Assembly (NCBI GenBank): GCA_040182905.1 | Contig: JARQWU010000054.1 | Coordinates: forward strand, 1-47,332 | Source of the DNA: Barthelona sp. PAP020 | Lineage: Eukaryota > Metamonada: BaSk clade | DNA length: 47,332 nucleotides | Direction: 5' to 3' | Shown here: positions 1-9,968 of the stretch, one piece after another | Position numbering within the stretch: position 1 is the first letter of the stretch | Layout of the letters: each line of letters begins with the position of its first letter | Program-made: the position numbers and the translations under genes | Notes under the pieces: model-generated | Told to the model about the DNA's origin: nothing | The model's input: the letters and a program-made list of their open reading frames with translations, nothing else | Databases searched by the model: none

Positions 1-8
1 AAAAAAAA

Positions 9-47
<39 letters not shown>

Positions 48-222
48 AAATTATTTTACAATTTCTTTTCAACAAAAAGCAAAAAATATTTAAATGTTTT
101 GTTTAAAATACAAAAATATATGAATTGTACTTCTCATTTGGTCTATTTTCAAAACGAAAACATTTCTTTGAAATCTATAACCTTCAAACTCAACACAGCA
201 TTTCAAATAAATGAAAAATTTT
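1..222. other. A-rich left edge, no gene seen
   Basis: The first 45 bases are almost pure A, broken by a single TTT and one TT. The rest is AT-rich 3' flank of the leftward VTT-domain gene. No open frame or RNA gene was recognised. The A-run could be a genuine homopolymer or an assembly-edge artefact. Confidence 0.6.
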
Positions 223-981
223 TCAAATTTCTTCTTGAGGTTTGACTCTCATTTTTTCTCTGAGCATTCTTTTTATTTTCAAATAGGTATAACAAAGAGT
301 TAATACAGTTACAAAAAAAGAAATAAAAAGAATCAAAACACTGCTTTTTGGTAATTGTCCATCCAAAACAACAGCCGCACTAGTGCTACCAACATATACT
401 TGCCAAACATTTAAAAGAGACAATCCAATAGCAGACGCGATAAGATAACGCATCAAATCTGTCGATTCAATCAAACCAAACATAAAAGACATGGCATTTT
501 GCGGTAAAAAAGGACCAAACCTCAATAATAGTATTGTACGAAAAGAATCATTACGTGCTAATAAATCTTCAATAGCTGAAAAAATTGAATATTTAGAAAG
601 ATAAACCTTCAGGCAATTTGGCAAAAAATGCCTAGCTATGATAAAATCAAAAAAAATTGCAAAAAATTGAAGGATTGTGACTAAAATAATGGCATCCATA
701 AATGTGTATACTGCACCTATTGCTAATAACAAAGGCAGACTTGGAATACCACACAGTTGAAAAGCAAAAAACAACAAAGGCAAAGCCAGATTGTTTGATT
801 GCCTCAAACCCAATATCAAATCTAATAAAAATTTATTGATGTAATCACTCAACAAAACATATATGACAACAACGATTAATACAATTAAAAAAGGCTTGAC
901 AATTGATTTAATTTTTTGTTTAAATCCCTCTGAATTATCAACTATTGTTGAAGGTATGCGTTTATCATCTACATTCTGCAT
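223..981 (-). CDS. VTT/DedA-like multi-pass membrane protein (SNARE-associated/TMEM41 type)
   Basis: A 252-residue protein with an ATG start at 981 and a TGA stop. The N-terminal ~30 residues are polar, followed by hydrophobic helices (for example residues 31-45, 66-90 and 95-115). The central block has LLLRFGPFLPQNAMSFMFG followed by a short loop and an IG-rich helix, which matches the VTT/DedA core pattern (F-x-x-R-x-x-P-x-x-P...N-x-x-x-G). Members of this superfamily (TMEM41, VMP1, TVP38, DedA) are lipid scramblases or membrane-homeostasis proteins of the ER/Golgi, and this one is probably endomembrane. It ends in a basic tail (KIKRMLREKMRVK). It is divergent from the dynein-2 intermediate chain gene, with 212 bp between start codons. 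The exact subfamily cannot be decided by eye. Confidence 0.72.
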   Translation of the reverse strand: MQNVDDKRIPSTIVDNSEGFKQKIKSIVKPFLIVLIVVVIYVLLSDYINKFLLDLILGLRQSNNLALPLLFFAFQLCGIPSLPLLLAIGAVYTFMDAIILVTILQFFAIFFDFIIARHFLPNCLKVYLSKYSIFSAIEDLLARNDSFRTILLLRFGPFLPQNAMSFMFGLIESTDLMRYLIASAIGLSLLNVWQVYVGSTSAAVVLDGQLPKSSVLILFISFFVTVLTLCYTYLKIKRMLREKMRVKPQEEI

Positions 982-1193
982 TAAAAAACCTTTAAAGAAA
1001 ATAAGAAAAAAGAGTTCGCATTGTGTGATTTCTTTTTTAAAACATACCCACTTAATAATATTAAATTAAATAAAATTCATTTTGGAAAGAATGATCGAAA
1101 ATATCAAACAATCAACATTGAAAAAAGAAATTCCCATATTTAATATTCTTTTTCATTTTTTTGTTGTTTAATTTTTTTGTGAAAAAAAAAGCA

Positions 1194-2963
1194 ATGGATT
1201 TTTTTGATGATTTTGATGAATTTGGATTGGATGATTTTGAAGATACCGAAGAAAATGAATTAACTCCTTCACCAGGTCAAGATACTATGACTGGAGTCTT
1301 GCAATCTTTATTAGCTGAAAATGCAGCATTATACAAAGAGAAAGAAATAAAACCAACCAAAATGAATGGTATTCCAATTTTAGATTTATCTTCTGCAAAT
1401 CTTGATGACACACCAGCTTTACCAGAAGCTACACCACGTAATTCTTATGTTGAAACTGCCAGACAAAAGAAACAAAAAAATGATCATAAACGTGTTATGA
1501 ATAGATGGGAAGCTTTGAAAAAGATAGTTGATTTTAATGAACAATCTTTTGTTCATTTAAATATGCCACCAGCCACTCAATTGGCTCAATATCATCGAGC
1601 TGTTGGAAATTTAGCCATCAATAATATTGGTATTCAAACATCCAACAGTGTTGATGGAATTGAAGTTCAAACAATGGAACCAAAAACCAAAGATGCTGGG
1701 GTTGGTGTGGTCTTTGATTATGACCTTGAAATACCTCCTATGACGTCGGAAGATACACATGATGCATTGACATCTTTTGTCAAACGTACTGGTGCTTTGA
1801 TTGAAAAGATATTGAGTGAATCTGTTGGACATGGTGGTTCTTTGAAGGATCAAGAACTTCAAAAAATTAATTTGGAAGTGCCAGAAACAACACTTGTTAT
1901 TTTTGGTGGTAATGATGGTATGTTTTCTGTGCATATGCAAGGCTATCATAGTGCTGTTTTGCAATGGCGTACCAGTCAATTAACAGGTCATGTTGGTTCT
2001 TTCTTTGCTTTTGGAGTTATCACTTGTATTTGTGCCAATGATATGTTTATTGTGGCAGGTATGTTAGATGGATCCATTGTTCTTTGGGATATATCTGGGA
2101 GTCAAACTAAGACACCAATTGGTTTGGCAATTTGTCCTTCATTTGTTTCTAGTGATGCCAATTTGATTCATTTAGGGAAGATTGTAGATATTAAATTAAG
2201 TGTTATCAATGATGAGCTGCGTTTGCTATCTTTAGATGAGTTGGGAAATGTAAAACATTGGAGCATTGATAAATCAGGTGAAAATGTATCTCAGGTTGGT
2301 TTACTTCCCGGGGGTTCTTGTAGAGCAATTTTTTTGAATGAATTCTTTTTTGGAAAATCTTGTAGATGTCTTCATCCCATTAATAAATCAGTTTTTGTTG
2401 CTTCTCAAGGAGGACTTCATCGTAGATCTTTGCTTTCATTTGATTCTTCTGATGAACTGAGGTTTTTCGTTATTCCAAAAGAATACGGTGAGTGTGTTAG
2501 CATTGATCCTTGCCCTTACATGCCAAATATTTTTTTAGCTTCTTTTAAATCTGGTGTTGTGTGTATTTTCTCGACAACTTGTCCAAAACCTTTAATTACA
2601 TTTGGTCCCTTGAACCAAAGTGTCTATTCTACATTGATTAATGTTAAATGGATTGTAGATACTCCTGGTGCAATTATTTTAACTGACATAAAGAACATTT
2701 ATATATTTGACCTATTTACAATGGAAATCAAGTTTAAACAAACTATCGAGATTCCAATTGATCATATGGACATTAATTCTGCTGTGGAAGCTAGGAAACT
2801 TGCACCCAATTCAATTGATGTGTTTATTGTGTTGTATTCAATTGGAAATTTACCTACAATATTAAAATTGCACAGAGGTTTGGTTCATACAACCAACTAT
2901 AATGATAGATTGATGAATTTTAAGGGATTAATTATGGGTTCCAATCCAAATCCAGTTTTGTAA
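1194..2963 (+). CDS. DYNC2I1: Dynein-2 intermediate chain WDR60 / DYNC2I1
   Basis: Predicted 589-residue protein. The frame is open further upstream but has no ATG before 1194, so MDFFDDFDEF is taken as the N-terminus. The first 22 residues are very acidic. Residues ~118-170 match the WDR60 signature: a LNMPP segment, a Tyr-containing stretch, then IQT (146-149), EVQT (157-160) and a TKD motif. From memory of the family, WDR60 has the same order (LPPKNEYEIY, then IQTEEIETRE). IQT/VQT pairs are typical light-chain binding sites. The C-terminal ~370 residues are a divergent WD40 propeller (VLWDISG, VKHWSID, FLASFKSGVVCIFS). The family assembles on the dynein-2 heavy chain and drives retrograde intraflagellar transport. 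The protein is much shorter than human WDR60 because the N-terminal extension is short. WDR34 is the main alternative but lacks the LNMPP-Y spacing. It ends in TAA. Confidence 0.8.
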   Translation: MDFFDDFDEFGLDDFEDTEENELTPSPGQDTMTGVLQSLLAENAALYKEKEIKPTKMNGIPILDLSSANLDDTPALPEATPRNSYVETARQKKQKNDHKRVMNRWEALKKIVDFNEQSFVHLNMPPATQLAQYHRAVGNLAINNIGIQTSNSVDGIEVQTMEPKTKDAGVGVVFDYDLEIPPMTSEDTHDALTSFVKRTGALIEKILSESVGHGGSLKDQELQKINLEVPETTLVIFGGNDGMFSVHMQGYHSAVLQWRTSQLTGHVGSFFAFGVITCICANDMFIVAGMLDGSIVLWDISGSQTKTPIGLAICPSFVSSDANLIHLGKIVDIKLSVINDELRLLSLDELGNVKHWSIDKSGENVSQVGLLPGGSCRAIFLNEFFFGKSCRCLHPINKSVFVASQGGLHRRSLLSFDSSDELRFFVIPKEYGECVSIDPCPYMPNIFLASFKSGVVCIFSTTCPKPLITFGPLNQSVYSTLINVKWIVDTPGAIILTDIKNIYIFDLFTMEIKFKQTIEIPIDHMDINSAVEARKLAPNSIDVFIVLYSIGNLPTILKLHRGLVHTTNYNDRLMNFKGLIMGSNPNPVL

Positions 2964-3307
2964 AATTAGAAAGGTTTTTGAACATTGTTTGTCTTGTAAA
3001 TTATAGTTATTTATTATTTCTTAACAAACAAAAAAAAATACATACTAAACTTAAATTTCCGAAAAGATCGAAGCATTATTTATTTATATTCCCTAAAAAG
3101 GGTTTGTTTGGGAGAAAAATAATTTCAAAAGGATTGAAATTTTCGATATTACAAGTTTTATGAAAGAAATCGTTTTTCAAAACAAAAGATAAACAAATAA
3201 ACAAATAATAAAATACTATTTATTAATAAAAATAATAGGAACAACAAAAAATTACAATTGAATAGAACAAACAAAAGAAAAAAAAATTCAAATTGTTATT
3301 CACAAAC
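2964..3307. other. Convergent intergenic spacer, no gene seen
   Basis: This is 344 bp between the 3' ends of DYNC2I1 and the coiled-coil gene. It has a short direct repeat of AAACAAAT (3191-3206) and many A-runs. A 61-codon open frame here has no ATG at its start and no recognisable content. Confidence 0.5.
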
Positions 3308-4729
3308 TTAGAAGTTTATTTTTTTTTGAAATTTTTTAAACCTACTTGTTAATGTTTTGAAACCTTCAATAGTATGTTGTTTTTCCATGATCACTAAATC
3401 TTTTTCATCAATAACATTTTTTAATTTTAATATTTCTTTTCTGTACTCATTATTTTGTTCTTTAACAATATCTAATTCTGATTTCAGTTCAATATAATCA
3501 AATTGTTTATTTCTTAAATTTTCCAATTCCATTTTTAATTCTATCAATTCAGTTGATTGTATTTGTTTTTTGTTAATTGTTTGTTGCAATTCTTTTTCTT
3601 TTAAGTTAAGCTTTTCACTAAAATGATTCATTTGTAAAATTGAATTGTTTTTCAATTGATCAATTTCATCATCTAATTGTTGTTTTTTATTATTTATCAT
3701 TGCTTTTTCTGAGGAAATATTAATTATTTTAGCATTTAATTCATTGTTTTCCAACTGTAAATTTTCCAATTGTGTTATCAACAGCAAATTTTTATTTTCT
3801 AAATCCCGAAAATCATCAGATAATTCCAAACATTCTTCTTTTAACTTTTTGGATTGTTCTTTCATATCATCAAAATTAATTAAATGTCCTTGTAATTCTT
3901 CTAAAAATATATTCTTTTCTTTTAATCGTTCAACCAATTTATTGTTTTCTGTTTCTTTCATTCTTAATTCTTTATTTATCTTACTTGTGTATCCATTGAG
4001 ATTCGTTAGCTCATCATTTAAATTGCTGTTCATTTCATTCATTTCTTCAATGCTTCCTTCATATTTCTCCAATTGTTCATTTAATGAACAAATTTGTTGT
4101 CTTAACTCATTTATCAATATATTTTCTTGATCAGCCATCATAGTTGTAGTGCTCTTTTTAGGTGATTCCATATACATAGTTAAATCATTCAGGGTCAAAA
4201 GTCCAGGTGATGATGTTGTTGAATTCTTACTAACTTCAAGATTTTCTTCTTCAATATCAGGAATTTTCAGTTTAGGTTGTAAAACAATGGGTGATGGCAT
4301 TGAAGAAAGACGTGGTGGCGATAGTAAGTCTTGGCGAAATGTTTTTAAAGGTTGAGAATATATTGGTTGATCTCTATAAAGTTGGTTTCTTGTTACAGAC
4401 AGATTTGTATGGACTATATCTAGTTGTTTTTGTAAATCATATATTTGTTTATCTTTTGAAGTCATTAAATGATTGTATTCTTTTGTAGAATATATAGGAG
4501 AACTCAATTTTTTCATTAACATATTGTTATTCTCTTTTTCAAGAGCTAATGAACGTTTTAAAGAATTAATTTCAATAGAATTCTCTTTATTTCCACTTTC
4601 ATACAATTTTGGAATCGTTTCATCAACAAATAAATCAACAAATGGCAATTTCGGTGATTTTTCAATAATCACATTATTTTTTTCTTTAAAGTTTAAATTC
4701 GAAACAAAAACATTCGGATCTGGCAGCAT
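3308..4729 (-). CDS. Coiled-coil protein, function unknown
   Basis: Predicted 473-residue protein starting at the first ATG of the frame (MLPDPNVFVSNLNF); the codon at the frame's upstream end is TTG. Residues ~1-190 are low in structure and rich in Ser/Pro, with an SPPRLSSMPSP patch. Residues ~200-470 are an almost uninterrupted coiled coil with heptads of Leu/Ile and Glu/Lys/Asn. It ends in a basic stretch (LTSRFKKFQKKINF). No membrane helix or catalytic motif was seen. Long coiled coils of this kind are common among centrosomal, basal-body and Golgi tether proteins, but the sequence does not show which. I do not recognise a family. Confidence 0.75.
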   Translation of the reverse strand: MLPDPNVFVSNLNFKEKNNVIIEKSPKLPFVDLFVDETIPKLYESGNKENSIEINSLKRSLALEKENNNMLMKKLSSPIYSTKEYNHLMTSKDKQIYDLQKQLDIVHTNLSVTRNQLYRDQPIYSQPLKTFRQDLLSPPRLSSMPSPIVLQPKLKIPDIEEENLEVSKNSTTSSPGLLTLNDLTMYMESPKKSTTTMMADQENILINELRQQICSLNEQLEKYEGSIEEMNEMNSNLNDELTNLNGYTSKINKELRMKETENNKLVERLKEKNIFLEELQGHLINFDDMKEQSKKLKEECLELSDDFRDLENKNLLLITQLENLQLENNELNAKIINISSEKAMINNKKQQLDDEIDQLKNNSILQMNHFSEKLNLKEKELQQTINKKQIQSTELIELKMELENLRNKQFDYIELKSELDIVKEQNNEYRKEILKLKNVIDEKDLVIMEKQHTIEGFKTLTSRFKKFQKKINF

Positions 4730-5164
4730 TGATTTCAATAATTAGACAATAGAAAAAAAACAACGAAAATGAAAAATGAGCGCCATTCTTTCTTTTCTTT
4801 TAACTTTATCCTTTTGGCTTTATCATGTTAAAATCAATAGATAAATATGTAAACAAATAAATAAGGATACCAAAAATTATTTTTCAGATGTCTGATAAAA
4901 TATTCTTTATGAATAAAATAGCTCAAAACAAACCTTCAAAGAATTATCTTCAAAACCCAAATACATAAAATTTCAATATTTTTGAACCGAAGATTCATCA
5001 AAACAGATATTAAAGAAGCAATAAAAGTTTGGCAATAAAAATACATGAATTGTTAAATATTTACAAAAACAACAACAACAATTACTATCACTAAACAGAA
5101 AATCAATGTAATAATGGTTGATATTTCTTTGTCCTTCTGTCCTTCTGTTTGTATGAACAATTTC
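4730..5164. other. Promoter-side spacer of the coiled-coil gene
   Basis: This is 435 bp between the start of the coiled-coil gene and the stop of the deubiquitinase, both leftward. It contains a CAA-rich run near 5068-5082 and a tandem TCCTTCTG pair near 5129-5146. No gene was recognised. Confidence 0.5.
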
Positions 5165-8100
5165 TTATTCATTCAGTTTATTCGGAGTTTCTAAAAATGT
5201 GTTTGAATCATTTGAACTTCGAGAAGCTCTTGAATTTCTTGGACTATCAAAAATAGTTGATATAGACAATTTTCCTGAACGTTTAAGACTTGAATTATTT
5301 CTATTTTTTCTTTGATGAATGGAAAGAAGACTGCCAACAAGATTATCATCCAAAAATTTATCCTTTGGAACTTGAACACTTTTTTTTTTGAATAACAAAA
5401 CTCTTCCATCTTTTAATAAAAACTTTGAACCCAATAGAGGAGTGTCCTTTGGTAAATCATAATTTTGCCAAGGAGTATATCTTATAGCTAAATGAATAGC
5501 TTTTTGTGTAACATGGGTTATAGTCGATGGAGCAACAATGAGTTCACTTTCTTCAATATTTAATACTGGAGAAATCGCTGATTTTAACATTTTCAAAGTA
5601 ACTCTATTGCTCAACACTATTTCACCCCAATTAAGAATATATTCAAATTCATCATCAAATAAAATATATTCTAAAGGAATATAAGTGCTTGGAACCAATT
5701 GTTTTCTTGGACATAATATTCTAGAATCGTCAATAAAGTCCAATATTTGAAAGCCAATTTTAAAATTGAAAGTTAATGGATTCTGTGGAATTAAAATCAT
5801 TGGTCGCTTTCCAACAATGTTTAAATCTCTTAAACGAATTAAATCAATTTGAAAATTTCTGTTTTGATGAAAAAATTTATGCTGCTTCACTACTGTTTCT
5901 TTTAACTCTTTTAAAGTTGAATCAACACCAACGTAAACACTTTCGAATAGATCTTCATTCGTTGGTAATTCTGACAAATGTAACTTATTTTGAGGTAAAA
6001 CAGAAATCTTAATCAATCTCTTAACTAATATTCTGACAAGATCTTCATCTTCAGGAGGTCCAAAACCAATAACAACTGAACATTCATTGTTAGGTATAGC
6101 ATGCATTGCTAGTTGTTCTAAATTTGTCAATTCATTCATTGGAACAAGTTCATCAAAAGAGTTAAACAATTGTAATTTTGTTGGTGGTATCTCAAATAAT
6201 TGAGAAAAACTTAAACGTAGACCTCTAACTGTACAAGTTTTTTCGATAGTAATTGTTCGATTTTTTAAAATCTTTTGACTATTAACATTTTCCCTAAATT
6301 GATATCTAACATGAATTTTGTTGGAATAATCCAACAATTTGCTAAAATGTTCAAAGAAAATTGATCTTTTCTTTTTCTTCTTATCAAATTCTAATGATAT
6401 CTCTACATGTAATTTTAAACCTGAACTAAGGCTTAATGGTCTTTTTCTTAATTGAACATTATCATTTAACCCTTCTAACCTTCGAATTTGATTATTGTGC
6501 GTACTGATAATTACTAAATCATCCATACTATCTTCCATATCAAATTTTTTAGCAATCTCTTGTTTCAATGATAGAATAGTTGCAGAAGAAGGTAAAAATA
6601 TATTCCCACTTTCGATACAAACTCCGTTTAATCCTTCAGGAATATCCAAAGGTGATGTGTATATGTGATTGTTGAGAGGACTAAATAACGAAAGACTGAA
6701 CATTAAACCTTTCGGATAATAAGGTTCAAATGGTATATCAGTTGACTTTCGATACTCCAACAAAAATTGTCGAGAAATCAAACCATATTCACTTTCAAAG
6801 GTCTGATTATATTTCAAAGGTTTTCCCCATATTCCAGAAGAAGAAGAATATTCACGCAGTTGCAACTTTTTGGTGGATACTTTTAATTTTAGTTGCTGTT
6901 TCAAATGTTTTATACAATCTATTGCTGAAATTTTAGCATCTAAAATACAAACATATCTATGAAGAGTTATAGGTGGATAAATAGGTGAATACAACTCACT
7001 AGAACGCATGAACATTTTGTCTGATTTTGAAGCACACGTACAGGTGGGAAAAATCGTTTCATCACATGGGTCCTGAGTGAGATCTATTGCATTTGTTAAA
7101 TGCATCAGATGTGAATGAGAAGTTGAACGCAATCTCATGTTTGGAGTTACTGATGAAGTAAAAGGCCTTTTCAAATCTTGTTCTGCTATTGAGGGGTTGA
7201 CAAAATCTTCAATTAGACTGTTATCAATGAAAAAAATGTATTGTACACGTCTTAATTTGGCCTGGGCTTTAGTATACCGGGCTCTTCTTTGTTTATTTTC
7301 AGCTGAAATTTGTTCCAACACTGAATTTGGCAAATTATCCGAAGAAACTTGTTGTTTAGCCGTGGAATATTTTCGATAGAACAACATATAAGCACTTGAA
7401 TTATCATATATCCCAAATCCTTTTTGAACATCATTCAACGAAATCTCAGTAACGTTTTCATCATCAAACAGGAACCAATCTTCTTTAACAAAATCTTTTA
7501 TATATGCATAATAATGTCCACTATATGCATCTCCTTCATGAATTAAGATCGAGTACAATTCAAATTTGTTGACCTTATTCTCAGGAACATAATCCCACGA
7601 TTCACGCAAAGACATATCCAAATCATTTAAATCCAACCATAATGGATAAGTGAACTCGTGATTCAATTTAATTCTTCTATCATGCTTGGAATCATGTTGA
7701 AATCTCAACAAATTAAAAATTAATATCTCACTTGTCTTTGACCAACTCATCTTCTCAAATGTGGTATTATTTGCAAAACATTCTTTACATTGAATATTTA
7801 ATTGAGAAAGTGAAATTTCCTTTAAAGAACTCTCCAATGAAGTCAACAAACGTTGTTCTGTTTTAACAGGTACAAAAATGGTTTTAGACTCTTCAATATT
7901 AATCGTTGTTTTATGACATTTATTGCATTCATTTATTGTTTCAATTTCTCCAACAAACAAAGATTTCAGTCTATTTATAAGAGTAACACTACTCTCAAAA
8001 CATTTTTCTAACGCATTTATTAAGATTAAAAAAAGTTCACTGATATCATGTTGAATAAAAGATTCATCATCATCCCATTGAAATGACTTTGTTAATGTTC

Positions 8101-8407
8101 GAGTGCTAATACTTGAACTATGAGCCAATTGAAGTCTTGCAAATAAATATTGCAGATTCAAAGGAATACATAAATCAACAGGTCCATCGATATCTTTATT
8201 ATATTCAAAATTATATAAAATGGTTCTTAATTGAGGTGTCATGTACATTGTTTGAATCAATGAATTTAAATAACATGTTGCACCCTGATTTGATAATCCA
8301 ACAAATCCATTAGGTGGTCTTTCAGCCTTCGGCACATCATGCAAAGAATGATGTGATATAATGGTTGTTTCAGAATATCCCGATATTACTGATCGTATAT
8401 CATCCAT
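5165..8407 (-). CDS. Ubiquitin carboxyl-terminal hydrolase, USP40/USP47-like
   Basis: A 1080-residue cysteine protease that removes ubiquitin from proteins. The USP domain spans about residues 34-347. The Cys box is GLSNQGATCYLNS with Cys45 as nucleophile. A QHDISEL motif follows (canonical QHDVQEL). Two zinc-type CxxC pairs lie at 161/164 and 207/210. The His box is AYSGHYYAYIKD with His298, then W-x-x-FDDENV (Asp315/316) and SAYMLFYRK closing the fold. All catalytic residues are present. The order GLxNQ...MTP...KSF-W...QHD and the long C-terminal extension of ubiquitin-like segments resemble USP47/USP40 rather than USP7, because no N-terminal TRAF/MATH domain precedes it. The C-terminal ~60 residues are Ser/Arg/Asn-rich. 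It starts with MDDIRS and diverges from the CCCH gene (249 bp between starts). Confidence 0.88.
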   Translation of the reverse strand: MDDIRSVISGYSETTIISHHSLHDVPKAERPPNGFVGLSNQGATCYLNSLIQTMYMTPQLRTILYNFEYNKDIDGPVDLCIPLNLQYLFARLQLAHSSSISTRTLTKSFQWDDDESFIQHDISELFLILINALEKCFESSVTLINRLKSLFVGEIETINECNKCHKTTINIEESKTIFVPVKTEQRLLTSLESSLKEISLSQLNIQCKECFANNTTFEKMSWSKTSEILIFNLLRFQHDSKHDRRIKLNHEFTYPLWLDLNDLDMSLRESWDYVPENKVNKFELYSILIHEGDAYSGHYYAYIKDFVKEDWFLFDDENVTEISLNDVQKGFGIYDNSSAYMLFYRKYSTAKQQVSSDNLPNSVLEQISAENKQRRARYTKAQAKLRRVQYIFFIDNSLIEDFVNPSIAEQDLKRPFTSSVTPNMRLRSTSHSHLMHLTNAIDLTQDPCDETIFPTCTCASKSDKMFMRSSELYSPIYPPITLHRYVCILDAKISAIDCIKHLKQQLKLKVSTKKLQLREYSSSSGIWGKPLKYNQTFESEYGLISRQFLLEYRKSTDIPFEPYYPKGLMFSLSLFSPLNNHIYTSPLDIPEGLNGVCIESGNIFLPSSATILSLKQEIAKKFDMEDSMDDLVIISTHNNQIRRLEGLNDNVQLRKRPLSLSSGLKLHVEISLEFDKKKKKRSIFFEHFSKLLDYSNKIHVRYQFRENVNSQKILKNRTITIEKTCTVRGLRLSFSQLFEIPPTKLQLFNSFDELVPMNELTNLEQLAMHAIPNNECSVVIGFGPPEDEDLVRILVKRLIKISVLPQNKLHLSELPTNEDLFESVYVGVDSTLKELKETVVKQHKFFHQNRNFQIDLIRLRDLNIVGKRPMILIPQNPLTFNFKIGFQILDFIDDSRILCPRKQLVPSTYIPLEYILFDDEFEYILNWGEIVLSNRVTLKMLKSAISPVLNIEESELIVAPSTITHVTQKAIHLAIRYTPWQNYDLPKDTPLLGSKFLLKDGRVLLFKKKSVQVPKDKFLDDNLVGSLLSIHQRKNRNNSSLKRSGKLSISTIFDSPRNSRASRSSNDSNTFLETPNKLNE

Positions 8408-8656
8408 AAATTCATAAATATTGAATCAATAAAAATTTAATGTCATGATTGTTCATTCATTTTTTTCTTTTGTTTTATTTAATTTGTATGTATTTAATGA
8501 TGCGAAATTGACATTATGTATAGTAAAGGTGTTTCAATTCATTATTGAACAAAGAAATGCGAAATAATCGATGAAATGTAAAATTTTGTTTCTACAGTTA
8601 AATCAATATGTTTACGATCGTTGTCAACATAAACAAATTTATTTGTTGTTATTATT
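8408..8656. promoter_or_regulatory. Divergent promoter region, USP / CCCH gene
   Basis: A 249 bp AT-rich spacer between two start codons facing apart. It holds two copies of ATGCGAAAT (about 8500-8508 and 8557-8565). The same core, in either orientation, occurs in other head-to-head spacers here. A regulatory role is inferred only from position. Confidence 0.35.
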
Positions 8657-9484
8657 ATGAATAATAATGGATTAAAACTAAATATTTTTGATTTTGAAAA
8701 TGATTTTTTAGTTTTAAATGAAGATTCATTTGTTGATGAACCAACTGATCTACCCTCTGCTTCCGATGATCAATTGTCTTTTTTTTCATTCGATGAACTT
8801 TCCATTGATTTTAATCCCCCTTCAACTTCTTCTTTCAGATCAAAATCGACGAAATCAGCAAATGTAAATCTTAGCACTCCATTATCTCAAACAAAAGCCC
8901 AACCACTGGTATCACCGAAAAAATTGACCCAAAATCAACTGACAAATCTTTTAAACAATCAGAACAGATATAAAACAGAATTATGTTACTCTTTTATGTC
9001 TAGAGGATATTGTCCTTATGGTGATGATTGTTTATTTGCTCATGGAAAGCATGAATTGAGAAATATTATTAAACATCCGAAATTCAAAACCAGGAAATGT
9101 AAAAACTACCATGGTCCAAATGGATATTGTTGTTATGGCAATAGATGTAGTTATATTCATGATGAAAATCTTCAAGGTCCTCCTTTGGAAGTAGATGATA
9201 TGGAAATTGCTAAGAGCTCTCCCAAAAAAAAGAATTTCAAAGGATCTCTTTTGCAAAAGTGTTTACCTCCAACACCATTACCATTACCTAAATCAATTGC
9301 AGAAGTTCAACAAGATCACCAAATTTATGAAAAAAAAATATTTCCAAAAACATCGACATCTACTTTTTCAAATGAAGAATTGGAATTGATGTTTTTTGAA
9401 TGGGAAAGGGATGCTAAAAAAGGTGCTATTGAGGAAGAAGATGAAAGTACTGTTGATGAGGATGAATTGAGTTTTGAGGTTTAA
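8657..9484 (+). CDS. Tandem CCCH zinc-finger protein, TTP/TIS11-like
   Basis: A 275-residue protein with two CCCH fingers. Finger 1 is Cys110-x8-Cys119-x5-Cys125-x3-His129, preceded by the canonical lead-in RYKTELC. Finger 2 is Cys148-x9-Cys158-x5-Cys164-x3-His168, preceded by KFKTRKC. The 18-residue linker between the fingers is the spacing of TTP/ZFP36/Cth2 proteins. Members bind AU-rich elements in mRNA 3' ends and recruit decay machinery, acting in the cytoplasm. Finger 2 has one residue more than the usual x8 between the first two cysteines. The N-terminal 100 residues are acidic then Ser/Thr-rich, and the C-terminus is acidic with Pro-rich and Lys-rich patches (SPKKKNFKG; PPTPLPLP). The start ATG at 8657 is the only suitable one. 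Confidence 0.88.
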   Translation: MNNNGLKLNIFDFENDFLVLNEDSFVDEPTDLPSASDDQLSFFSFDELSIDFNPPSTSSFRSKSTKSANVNLSTPLSQTKAQPLVSPKKLTQNQLTNLLNNQNRYKTELCYSFMSRGYCPYGDDCLFAHGKHELRNIIKHPKFKTRKCKNYHGPNGYCCYGNRCSYIHDENLQGPPLEVDDMEIAKSSPKKKNFKGSLLQKCLPPTPLPLPKSIAEVQQDHQIYEKKIFPKTSTSTFSNEELELMFFEWERDAKKGAIEEEDESTVDEDELSFEV

Positions 9485-9968
9485 TTTTCAAATTAAAGTA
9501 TTATATTTATAAATTGTATGATGATGTTATTCATTATAAGTTTGTTTCTTTTTCTTTGGATATTTCAAAACAGTTTTTCAAATGATAAATACTCTAAAAA
9601 TATTGTATATCATGTGAATAATAAACAATAAGACAAATATTTATTTATTTGTGAAGTTCTTTCAAAAGTCTAAAAATACTTAAACAAGAAAAAAAAGGCA
9701 GAAAATTGAGTTTTTAAGATTCAAAATTTCATTTTGACATTAATTGAAGGTAAAAAGGTGTAAGTTTTCACCAACTTGAAGTTGATTTTAATTTTCAAAT
9801 TTTCTCCAATTTTCGTAGATTCAAAAGTTGAACCGATACGTTATGCATGTCCAACACCATGGAAAAAAATAAAAAATAGTTCTTGAATGAAAATAACTTT
9901 GTTTAAACATCCTCAATTAATTTTTTTACATATATTTTGTGCAAAGCATCATTAATTTGTAATTTTTT
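9485..9968. other. Intergenic spacer, no gene seen
   Basis: This is 484 bp of AT-rich sequence between the CCCH gene and the small basic protein gene, both rightward. It would contain the 3' end of the first and the promoter of the second. No RNA gene, repeat or convincing frame was seen. Confidence 0.5.

Noticed and set aside
863-1069. Rightward 68-codon frame over the start of the VTT-domain gene
   Set aside because: Antisense overlap with a recognised gene, with no motif and composition typical of a shadow frame.
8657-9484. Reading the CCCH protein as a spliceosomal U2AF35-type protein
   Set aside because: No RRM lies between the fingers and the 18-residue linker with YKTEL lead-in is the TTP type.
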